A stretch of 5,470 nucleotides of DNA, from NCBI GenBank assembly GCA_013694685.1, contig JACDBY010000124.1:1-5470 (forward strand). The letters run 5' to 3'. The notes under the pieces were generated by a model, which saw only the letters and a program-made list of their open reading frames with translations, was not told the origin of the DNA and did not search any database. Made by a program: the position numbers and the translations under genes. This document shows positions 1 to 4,319 of the stretch, one piece after another (the first letter of the stretch is position 1; every line of letters begins with the position of its first letter). The stretch is from Actinomycetota bacterium. Lineage in GTDB: Bacteria > Actinomycetota > Thermoleophilia > Gaiellales > Gaiellaceae.

Positions 1-9
1 CCTACTCGC

Positions 10-18
10 TGCTATCAT
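10..18 (+). promoter_or_regulatory. Probable extended -10 promoter element for rplS
   Basis: The sequence TGCTATCAT fits an extended -10 box (TGn followed by TATCAT, close to TATAAT). Transcription would start near base 25, leaving a leader of about 25 bases before the rplS ATG at 50. The -35 region would lie at or beyond the left edge and cannot be judged. In many bacteria rplS is co-transcribed with upstream genes such as trmD, so this box would imply an independent or additional promoter here. The assignment rests on pattern match only. Confidence 0.42.
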
Positions 19-25
19 CCGCGAC

Positions 26-39
26 CGGCCTCCGGGCCG
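26..39 (+). promoter_or_regulatory. Small hairpin in rplS leader
   Basis: CGGCC (26-30) and GGCCG (35-39) form a 5-bp stem with loop TCCG, ending ten bases before the rplS start codon. No purine-rich ribosome-binding site is visible between this hairpin and the ATG. The stem could influence initiation, and L19 leader RNAs are known in some other phyla, but this one has no recognisable similarity to them. It could also be chance in GC-rich DNA. Confidence 0.25.
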
Positions 40-49
40 ACCCTTTCGC

Positions 50-397
50 ATGAGCACGATCATCGAGAGCCTCGAGCGGCGCCAGCTGCGCGACGTTCCC
101 GCCTTCAAGGCCGGGGACACGCTGCGCGTCCATTTCAAGGTGATCGAAGGCAATCGGCAGCGCGTCCAGGTCTTCGAGGGCATCTGCATCAAGCGGCAGG
201 GGTCGGGCGTCCGCGAGACGTTCACGGTGCGCAAGAGCTCGTTCGGTGTCGGCGTCGAGCGGACGTTCCCGCTCCACTCCCCGAAGATCGAGCGGCTCGA
301 GGTCGCGATGATCGGCGACGTCAACCGTGCGAAGCTGTACTACCTCCGCGGCCGGGTCGGCAAGCGGTCTCGCATCCGCGAGCTGCGTCAGCAGTAG
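50..397 (+). CDS. rplS: 50S ribosomal protein L19
   Basis: This encodes a 115-residue protein of normal L19 length. L19 sits on the large ribosomal subunit at the 30S-50S interface and helps form an intersubunit bridge. Recognisable family features are the N-terminal helix region 'IIESLE', the barrel segment '[16 protein letters not shown]' (19-34), the '[13 protein letters not shown]' stretch (41-53), the '[22 protein letters not shown]' region (57-78) and the C-terminal signature '[10 protein letters not shown]' (93-102), followed by a basic tail. The ATG at 50 gives the expected N-terminus. There is no clear Shine-Dalgarno sequence in 'CCCTTTCGC' just upstream, which is odd for a highly expressed gene and may mean leader-dependent or SD-independent initiation. 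The lipoprotein gene follows after five bases, so the two are likely co-transcribed. The identification is secure. Confidence 0.98.
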   Translation: MSTIIESLERRQLRDVPAFKAGDTLRVHFKVIEGNRQRVQVFEGICIKRQGSGVRETFTVRKSSFGVGVERTFPLHSPKIERLEVAMIGDVNRAKLYYLRGRVGKRSRIRELRQQ

Positions 398-402
398 CCC
401 AG

Positions 403-726
403 GTGCGCGGGGGGCTGGCCGTCGCGATCGGCGCCCTCGTCGTCGCCGGGTGCGGCGGAGTCGAGGACGAGACGCAGCGGTTCGCCCGAGAGGCGACCGA
501 GTCGTACCTCGCGGAGCGTGATGGGTACGACCTCGATGGCGTGCGCTGCACCGGGAACCCGCGGCCGTGGTTCGTCGAGAAGCAGACGACTGTCGTGATC
601 TGCGCCGCTCGGAGGCAGGTCGGAGGTTGCGACTGGTATCGCGTCCAGCTCGTTCCACGCGCCTCGCGCGTCGCGACCGAGATCCGGCTCGAGGCGAAGG
701 ACGCCGGCTGCGTGCTACCGCCGTGA
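403..726 (+). CDS. Small predicted lipoprotein, function unknown
   Basis: This is a 107-residue protein with a GTG start five bases after the rplS stop. The N-terminus has a short hydrophobic stretch (residues 4-15, LAVAIGALVVA) ending in a lipobox V-A-G-C with Cys17, so signal peptidase II would leave a lipidated, membrane-anchored mature protein of about 91 residues. There is only one Arg before the hydrophobic core, which makes a short but acceptable signal. The mature part starts acidic (GGVEDETQ) and contains four more cysteines (49, 67, 76, 103) that could form two disulfides outside the cell. A weak AG-rich stretch precedes the start and translation may be coupled to rplS. I do not recognise the family. 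In many bacteria the signal peptidase gene lepB lies between rplS and rnhB, but this protein has no Ser/Lys peptidase motifs and is not LepB. The reading frame has strong G/C third positions like its neighbours, supporting a real gene. Confidence 0.8.
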   Translation: MRGGLAVAIGALVVAGCGGVEDETQRFAREATESYLAERDGYDLDGVRCTGNPRPWFVEKQTTVVICAARRQVGGCDWYRVQLVPRASRVATEIRLEAKDAGCVLPP

Positions 727-733
727 CTGCGGC

Positions 734-762
734 GGGGTCTGTCCCCGGAGGGGACTGACCCC
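734..762. repeat. GC-rich palindromic repeat, copy 1
   Basis: GGGGTCTGTCCCC (734-746) and GGGGACTGACCCC (750-762) pair over 13 positions with a single central T/T mismatch and a GGA loop. Each arm is itself nearly palindromic. The unit starts seven bases after the lipoprotein stop and could end transcription there, although no T-tract follows. The first arm is the exact reverse complement of 807-819 in the second copy, so this is a repeated element and not only a terminator. It resembles REP-type intergenic palindromes; that label is an inference. Confidence 0.7.
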
Positions 763-806
763 TGTGCGGCGGTCTGTGCGTGGATGGATGTTTCGTGGTC
801 GCGCCA

Positions 807-835
807 GGGGACAGACCCCTGCGGGGTCAGCCCCC
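807..835. repeat. GC-rich palindromic repeat, copy 2 (inverted)
   Basis: GGGGACAGACCCC (807-819) and GGGGTCAGCCCCC (823-835) form a stem with two mismatches around a TGC loop. The first arm is the perfect reverse complement of the first arm of copy 1, so the two copies lie in opposite orientation about 45 bases apart. The 763-806 spacer has no visible gene. The pair looks like a small bipartite palindromic mosaic between the lipoprotein gene and rnhB. Confidence 0.7.
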
Positions 836-877
836 GGTTGTCACACTCTTGGCACAGTCCTGTCCGGGGGCGCGGGC

Positions 878-883
878 TATCCT
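878..883 (+). promoter_or_regulatory. Possible -10 box for leaderless rnhB transcript
   Basis: TATCCT lies seven bases before the preferred rnhB GTG at 891, which is the spacing expected if transcription starts at the first base of the start codon. TTGTCA (838-843) and TTGGCA (849-854) resemble -35 boxes but are too far upstream for normal 16-19 base spacing, so the promoter is incomplete by consensus. There is no Shine-Dalgarno sequence before the GTG, which fits leaderless translation, a common mode in actinomycetes. Confidence 0.3.
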
Positions 884-890
884 CGAGCCG

Positions 891-1547
891 GTGCCGCTCT
901 CGTCGGGTCAGCGACTGCTCCGCTTCGACCGGCGACTTGAGGTGCGTTTCGTCGCGGGTGCGGACGAGGCGGGTCGCGGGTCGCTCGCTGGGCCGCTCGT
1001 CGTCGCAGGGGTGCTCCTCGACTACGGCGCCCTTCGCGGCCACCGCGTACGCTCGCTCGCCCTGCTGAACGACTCGAAGCAGGTCGAGCCCGCCGAGCGC
1101 GAGCGGCTGTACCACGCGGTGCTCGAGTGCGCGAGCCGGATCGCCGTCCGCGTCATCTCGTCCTCAGACATCGATCGTCACGGGCTCCACCGCTCGAATC
1201 TTCTCGGCCTCCGCATGGTGATCTCCCAATTGCAGCCGCCGGCCGATGTCTGCCTCGTCGACGGGTTCCGGCTCGGTCCGCTCGCGCCGCCACACCGGGC
1301 GGTCGTCGACGGCGATACGAAGAGCGCCGCGATCGCAGCCGCCTCGATCGTCGCGAAGGTGACCCGCGACCGGCTCATGCACCGGCTGGCCGCGATCTTC
1401 CCGCGCTACGGCTTCTCGTCCCACGTCGGCTACATCACGCCTGCGCACACGCAGGCTGTCCTCGCGCACGGGCCCTGTCCGCAACATCGCCGCTCGTTCG
1501 CCGCGCGAGCGTACGGGAGGCTTGCTGCGGAGCCTCGCGTCGCGTGA
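891..1547 (+). CDS. rnhB: Ribonuclease HII
   Basis: From GTG 891 this encodes 218 residues, typical for RNase HII, the cytoplasmic enzyme that cuts the RNA strand of RNA-DNA hybrids and removes single ribonucleotides misincorporated in DNA. The active-site acidic residues are visible: Asp25-Glu26 in 'GADEAGRG' (23-30), Asp124 in 'LVDG' (122-125) and Asp142 in 'GDTKS' (141-145). The 18-residue gap between the last two matches E. coli RNase HII. Other family marks are 'LNDSK' (59-63), 'AAASIVAKVTRD' (149-160) and the C-terminal 'GPCPQHRRSF' (194-203). The frame stays open upstream to 780, but that region includes palindromic repeats and reads unlike the family. The GTG at 891 gives 'LLRFDRRL' before the catalytic motif, as expected; GTG 942 is an alternative that would remove this. 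The stop overlaps the start of the YraN-like gene by four bases. Confidence 0.96.
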   Translation: MPLSSGQRLLRFDRRLEVRFVAGADEAGRGSLAGPLVVAGVLLDYGALRGHRVRSLALLNDSKQVEPAERERLYHAVLECASRIAVRVISSSDIDRHGLHRSNLLGLRMVISQLQPPADVCLVDGFRLGPLAPPHRAVVDGDTKSAAIAAASIVAKVTRDRLMHRLAAIFPRYGFSSHVGYITPAHTQAVLAHGPCPQHRRSFAARAYGRLAAEPRVA

Positions 1548-1876
1548 ACCACGGTGAGCGGGCGGCGGCTCGCCACTATCGGCTGCGCGGTTACCGGATC
1601 GTCGGCGCAAACGTCCGGGCGGGCGGACATGAGCTCGACCTCGTCGTTCGGCGTGGCCGCCGGCTCGTCTTCGTCGAGGTGAAGGAGCGGGCGCGCGACG
1701 GGTTCGGTGGAGCGGCCGGCGCGGTCGACAGGGAGAAGCGACGTCGCGTCCGACGCGCGGCGGCGTCGTGGATGCAGGCCAACCCCGAGAGCGCCGAGCT
1801 CGAGATCGGTTTCGAGGTCGCGGCGATCACCGACGGTCGTCTCGAGCGTCTCGCGTTCGACATGCTCGAGGAATGA
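1544..1876 (+). CDS. yraN: YraN/UPF0102 family endonuclease-like protein
   Basis: This is a 110-residue protein of the UPF0102 family, which has a restriction-endonuclease-like fold and almost always lies next to rnhB. The start is the GTG that forms a GTGA overlap with the rnhB stop, implying translational coupling. It yields 'NHGERAAARHYRLRGYRIVGANVR', the usual UPF0102 N-terminus (a helix followed by 'GY.I...N.R'). Putative catalytic residues fit the E...D...ExK pattern: Glu30 and Asp32 in 'GHELDLV' (28-34), then Glu45 and Lys47 in 'VFVEVKER' (42-49). A basic region follows (63-72, VDREKRRRVR), which in the family precedes the last helix. The biochemical role is poorly defined; a part in DNA processing or recombination is suggested by the fold and by linkage to rnhB and comM/dprA. 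The family call is firm and the function is not. Confidence 0.93.
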   Translation: MNHGERAAARHYRLRGYRIVGANVRAGGHELDLVVRRGRRLVFVEVKERARDGFGGAAGAVDREKRRRVRRAAASWMQANPESAELEIGFEVAAITDGRLERLAFDMLEE

Positions 1877-1894
1877 GTGAAGCCGCTTCGGCGT

Positions 1895-1900
1895 TACAAT
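1895..1900 (+). promoter_or_regulatory. Possible -10 box upstream of htpX
   Basis: TACAAT stands out as an A/T-rich hexamer in GC-rich DNA, just after the yraN stop. No convincing -35 is seen 16-19 bases upstream, where yraN is still being read. If used, transcription would start near 1907 and the htpX mRNA would carry a leader of about 155 bases, which contains the hairpin at 2015-2045 and a small CGGGG/CCCCG stem at 1913-1930. Confidence 0.3.
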
Positions 1901-2014
1901 CCGTACGAAAGCCGGGGGGCATTATCCCCGAACGGACACGCTCGTCAGGACGGACGTCCGCACCGGACGGTCCCGGGTGTGTCGGCCAGCGCGCAGGCGG
2001 TGGCGGGAGAAACC

Positions 2015-2045
2015 TCCGGCTGACAGCCAACACACGTCAGCCGGA
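2015..2045 (+). promoter_or_regulatory. Leader hairpin overlapping the htpX ribosome-binding site
   Basis: TCCGGCTGAC (2015-2024) pairs perfectly with GTCAGCCGGA (2036-2045) around an 11-base loop. The 3' arm covers the first bases of the only purine-rich ribosome-binding candidate, GGAAAGGA (2043-2050), 13 bases before the ATG. A competing short stem, GGAG (2006-2009) with CTCC (2014-2017), uses part of the same 5' arm, and GGTGG (1999-2003) could pair with CCACC (2057-2061) around the whole structure. This arrangement would allow control of htpX translation. The base pairing is seen directly; a regulatory role is inference. Confidence 0.5.
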
Positions 2046-2063
2046 AAGGACTCGAACCACCAC

Positions 2064-2930
2064 ATGACTACGCGTATGCGCACATGGATCCTCCTCGCGG
2101 GGCTCTCGGCGCTCTTCATCGGCGTCGGAGGTCTCGTCGGCGGCACCGGAGGCATCGTCGCGTTCCTCCTCATCGCCGTCCTCTTCAACCTCGCGATGTT
2201 CTGGTTCTCCGACCGCATCGCCCTCAAGGTCAGTCGGGCTCGGCCACTCGAGCCCGGGGAAGCGCCCGAGCTCGTCGCCGACGTCGAGGATCTCGCGACC
2301 CGGGCTCGTATCCCGGTGCCGCGGCTCTACCTCATCCCGTCCGAGCAGCCGAACGCGTTCGCGACGGGCCGGAACCCGAAGCGCTCGGCGGTCGCCGTGA
2401 CCGAGGGCCTGCTGGCGCTGATGCCGCGCGAGCAGGTGCGTGGCGTCGTCGCGCACGAGCTCGCGCACATCCGCAACCGAGACGTGCTCGTCACGACGAT
2501 CGCGGCGATGATCGGCGCCGCGATCTCGGCGGTCGCCCACTTCCTGCAGTTCCAGTGGCTCTTCGGAGGCGACGACGAGGAGAGTCCGCTCGGCCTCGTC
2601 GGCACGATCGCCGCGATCATGGTCGCGCCGATCGCCGCGATGGTGCTCCAGCTCGCCGTCTCGCGGCAGCGAGAGTTCCTGGCCGATCAGACCGCGGCCG
2701 AGATCCTCGGCGAGGGCAGGCCGCTCGTGGACGCGCTCGGCACGCTCGAGCGCGGAGTCGAGGCGCTGCCGATGGCGGTCAATCCCGCGACGGCCTCGCT
2801 CTACATCGCGAACCCCCTCGGTGGACGCGGCCGTCGCGGCATGGGCGCGCTCTTCTCGACCCATCCACCGATTCCCGTGCGGATCCAGAAGCTGCGCGCC
2901 TACGACGCCAAGCGCGGCGTGCATTACTAG
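2064..2930 (+). CDS. htpX: HtpX-type membrane zinc metalloprotease (M48)
   Basis: This encodes a 288-residue integral membrane protease of the M48 family, in the usual HtpX length range. HtpX degrades misfolded or excess membrane proteins at the cytoplasmic membrane. The zinc motif is HELAH (131-135) with catalytic Glu132, and the third zinc ligand is probably Glu204 in 'SRQREFLAD' (200-208). Hydrophobic segments are at about 7-24 and 29-49 (N-terminal hairpin, 'MFWFSD' after it), 142-161 and 177-199, matching the four-segment HtpX layout. The motif 'PNAFATGRNPK' (96-106) and the C-terminal 'LFSTHPPIPVRIQKL' (263-277) are also typical. ATG 2064 is chosen because GGAAAGGA lies upstream, although 13 bases is a long spacing; ATG 2076 would remove four residues without harming the family match. 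The gene stands after a 187-base gap from yraN, so it probably has its own promoter. HtpX genes in other bacteria respond to heat or envelope stress; here only the leader hairpin hints at control. Confidence 0.96.
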   Translation: MTTRMRTWILLAGLSALFIGVGGLVGGTGGIVAFLLIAVLFNLAMFWFSDRIALKVSRARPLEPGEAPELVADVEDLATRARIPVPRLYLIPSEQPNAFATGRNPKRSAVAVTEGLLALMPREQVRGVVAHELAHIRNRDVLVTTIAAMIGAAISAVAHFLQFQWLFGGDDEESPLGLVGTIAAIMVAPIAAMVLQLAVSRQREFLADQTAAEILGEGRPLVDALGTLERGVEALPMAVNPATASLYIANPLGGRGRRGMGALFSTHPPIPVRIQKLRAYDAKRGVHY

Positions 2931-2942
2931 CCCGTTCGCCAA

Positions 2943-2970
2943 GCAGGATTCGGCAGAAGCCGAATCCTGC
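2943..2970. repeat. Perfect palindrome after htpX; possible terminator
   Basis: GCAGGATTCGGC (2943-2954) and GCCGAATCCTGC (2959-2970) form a perfect 12-bp stem with an AGAA loop, 12 bases after the htpX stop. No T-tract follows, so if it ends transcription it does so as a U-less hairpin, which is common in high-GC bacteria. Its base composition (GGATTC core) and sequence differ from the 734-835 palindromes. Together with stems at 3010-3031 and 3079-3100 it may be part of a dispersed intergenic repeat. Confidence 0.65.
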
Positions 2971-3009
2971 GGCTCGATCCCGGCCGTTGGCGGGGCAGAT
3001 CCCTGAGGG

Positions 3010-3047
3010 CCGCCGCCTTCGGCGTCGGCGGTCGCCGTCGCAACGGC
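3010..3047. repeat. Imperfect GC stems between htpX and the methyltransferase
   Basis: CCGCCG (3010-3015) pairs with CGGCGG (3026-3031), with further CC/GG pairing inside interrupted by a bulge. Immediately after, GCCGT (3034-3038) pairs with ACGGC (3043-3047) around CGCA. Both stems lie in the non-coding gap 2931-3167. They are weaker than the palindromes on either side and could be incidental in such GC-rich DNA. Confidence 0.35.
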
Positions 3048-3078
3048 TCTACCAGCGGCGAAAGCGCAGTGCGGGTAT

Positions 3079-3100
3079 GTGTCCGACTTCAGTCGGACAC
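3079..3100. repeat. Perfect palindrome upstream of the methyltransferase
   Basis: GTGTCCGAC (3079-3087) and GTCGGACAC (3092-3100) form a perfect 9-bp stem with a TTCA loop; flanking bases allow weaker extension. It sits 68 bases before the methyltransferase ATG. It could be an operator, a transcribed hairpin or one end of a repeat unit starting at 2943. It is non-coding as far as I can tell: the downstream frame remains open through it, but the reading there has no family resemblance. Confidence 0.6.
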
Positions 3101-3167
3101 GTGCTCTGGGCTTCGCGGGTTCGCGACCGAACGAGGACCTGAGCGGCCCAACGCGAAAGCTGTTCCC

Positions 3168-4295
3168 ATGGCCGCGACGCAGGAGGCCCTCTACGGCCGG
3201 CTCGACCCGGCGCTCTCGTGGTCGGAGGCCGAGCTTCCCGAACGCGAGCGGACGAAACACGTGCACCGGCTGCACCCGTACCTCGGGAAGTTCGTGCCCC
3301 AGCTCGTCGAAGAGCTCCTCGAGCGCTACGTGCCGCCGGGAGGCCACGTCCTCGACCCGTTCGCGGGCTCCGGGACGACGCTCGTGCAGGCCCTCGAGTC
3401 GGGCCGGAGCGCGACGGGAGTCGACGTCGCGGGCTTCAACTGCCTGCTGATGCGTGCCAAGACGAGGCGTCACAACCTCGACGCGGTGCGACGGGACCTC
3501 GAGTGGGTGCACGAGCAGGCAGCCGCCTTCGAGCCCGACGGGCGGATGCCGCGCACGGCGAGTCCGTACGTCCGCGACTGGTTCGCGCCGAGAGCCGCGG
3601 CCGAGCTGCTCCACTTTCGCGACCTCGTCGAGCAGGTCGCCTCGGCCGATCTCCTCCGCATCGTGCTCGCGCGGGCAGCGCGCTCTGCGCGGCGGACGAC
3701 GCACTTCGACCTCGAGTTTCCGCGGGAGCCGCAGCGCGCGCCTTACTGGTGCCACAAGCACCGGCGCACGTGCACACCGGTCGAGGAGGCACGGCGGTTC
3801 CTGCTCCGGTACACCCGCGACACCCTCGACCGGATCGAGACGTTCGCCGCCATCCGACACGCTGACTGCCACGCCGTCGTGATCCACGGCGACGCACGCG
3901 AGTCCGAGCTGGGCGGTCTCTTCGACGGGATCGTCACCTCACCGCCGTACCCGGGCCTCATCGACTACCACGAGCAGCACCGCTACGCGTACGAGCTGCT
4001 CGGTCTCGAGGACCGCCGTGCGACCGAGCTCGGGCGGCCCGCCCGGGGCGTGGGGCGCGAGGCCATTCGCGCCTACGTCGACGGTGTGGCCGCGGTGCTC
4101 GCGAACGGTCGCCGCCGACTCCGTCTCGGGGGAACGGCGTGCATCGTCGTGAACGATCGGCGGAACCTGTACGAGGAGATCCTCGCCCGCGCGGGGCTCC
4201 GGCTCGAGGAGCGTCTCGAGCGCCATGTCAATCGACGTACCGGGCGACGCGCCGGCGAGTACTTCGAGTCGATTCTCGTCTGCACGGCCGCTTGA
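3168..4295 (+). CDS. Site-specific DNA methyltransferase, probable N4-cytosine type
   Basis: This is a 375-residue AdoMet-dependent amino-methyltransferase. Motif I, the AdoMet-binding loop 'DPFAGSGTT', is at 63-71, followed by the acidic strand end 'GVDVAG' (84-89). The catalytic motif IV 'TSPPY' is at 257-261, and S/T-P-P-Y is characteristic of enzymes that methylate the N4 of cytosine, though some N6-adenine enzymes share it. Motif I precedes motif IV by nearly 190 residues, an alpha-like order, so residues about 100-230 may hold the target-recognition region. That region contains 'YWCHKHRRTC' (193-202), a possible metal-binding or structural Cys/His cluster. 'HRLHPYLGKFVPQ' (33-45) resembles the N-terminus of solitary DNA methylases. 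ATG 3168 is preferred; upstream in-frame codons run through a palindrome, and no clear ribosome-binding site precedes the ATG. There is no restriction endonuclease in the window, so it looks like an orphan enzyme. An RNA substrate cannot be excluded. The next gene follows after 24 bases. Confidence 0.87.
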   Translation: MAATQEALYGRLDPALSWSEAELPERERTKHVHRLHPYLGKFVPQLVEELLERYVPPGGHVLDPFAGSGTTLVQALESGRSATGVDVAGFNCLLMRAKTRRHNLDAVRRDLEWVHEQAAAFEPDGRMPRTASPYVRDWFAPRAAAELLHFRDLVEQVASADLLRIVLARAARSARRTTHFDLEFPREPQRAPYWCHKHRRTCTPVEEARRFLLRYTRDTLDRIETFAAIRHADCHAVVIHGDARESELGGLFDGIVTSPPYPGLIDYHEQHRYAYELLGLEDRRATELGRPARGVGREAIRAYVDGVAAVLANGRRRLRLGGTACIVVNDRRNLYEEILARAGLRLEERLERHVNRRTGRRAGEYFESILVCTAA

Positions 4296-4306
4296 GGTCC
4301 ACGATC

Positions 4307-4316
4307 GGAGGAGGAG
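4307..4316 (+). promoter_or_regulatory. Strong Shine-Dalgarno sequence of the repeat protein
   Basis: GGAGGAGGAG ends three bases before the ATG at 4320, with its first GGAGG about eight bases from the start. It is the strongest ribosome-binding site in the window, suggesting high expression, and it fixes the start codon of the downstream gene. Confidence 0.8.
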
Positions 4317-4319
4317 TTC

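Noticed and set aside
849..865. TTGGCAC resembling a sigma-54 promoter upstream of rnhB
   Set aside because: The -12 half (TTGC) is missing at the required spacing, and sigma-54 is generally absent in actinomycetes.
780..890. Upstream extension of rnhB by 37 codons to an ATG-like region
   Set aside because: The added segment covers the second palindrome and has no resemblance to RNase HII N-termini, while GTG 891 gives the expected length.
321..1115. A 264-codon minus-strand open frame over the lipoprotein gene and the first palindromes
   Set aside because: It includes both palindromic repeats and the opposite strand of rnhB; no domain is recognisable.
1873..2067. A 64-codon plus-strand frame whose ATG overlaps the yraN stop (ATGA)
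   Set aside because: The overlap looks like coupling, but third positions are not GC-biased, rare codons such as TTA, AGA and AGG occur, it ends inside htpX, and a -10-like box and hairpin lie within it.
2499..2640. Repeated and inverted GATCGC/GCGATC words inside htpX
   Set aside because: They arise from Ile-Ala-Ala codons in the two C-terminal membrane segments in a GC-rich genome and need no other explanation.
3069..3167. Upstream extension of the methyltransferase by 33 codons
   Set aside because: It reads through the 3079-3100 palindrome and has no family resemblance; ATG 3168 gives a normal N-terminus.
2037..3887. A 616-codon open frame on the minus strand across htpX, the gap and the methyltransferase
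   Set aside because: It runs opposite two clearly recognisable genes and through non-coding palindromes. Its translation is Arg/Asp/Glu-rich with no motif; long antisense frames are expected at this GC content.
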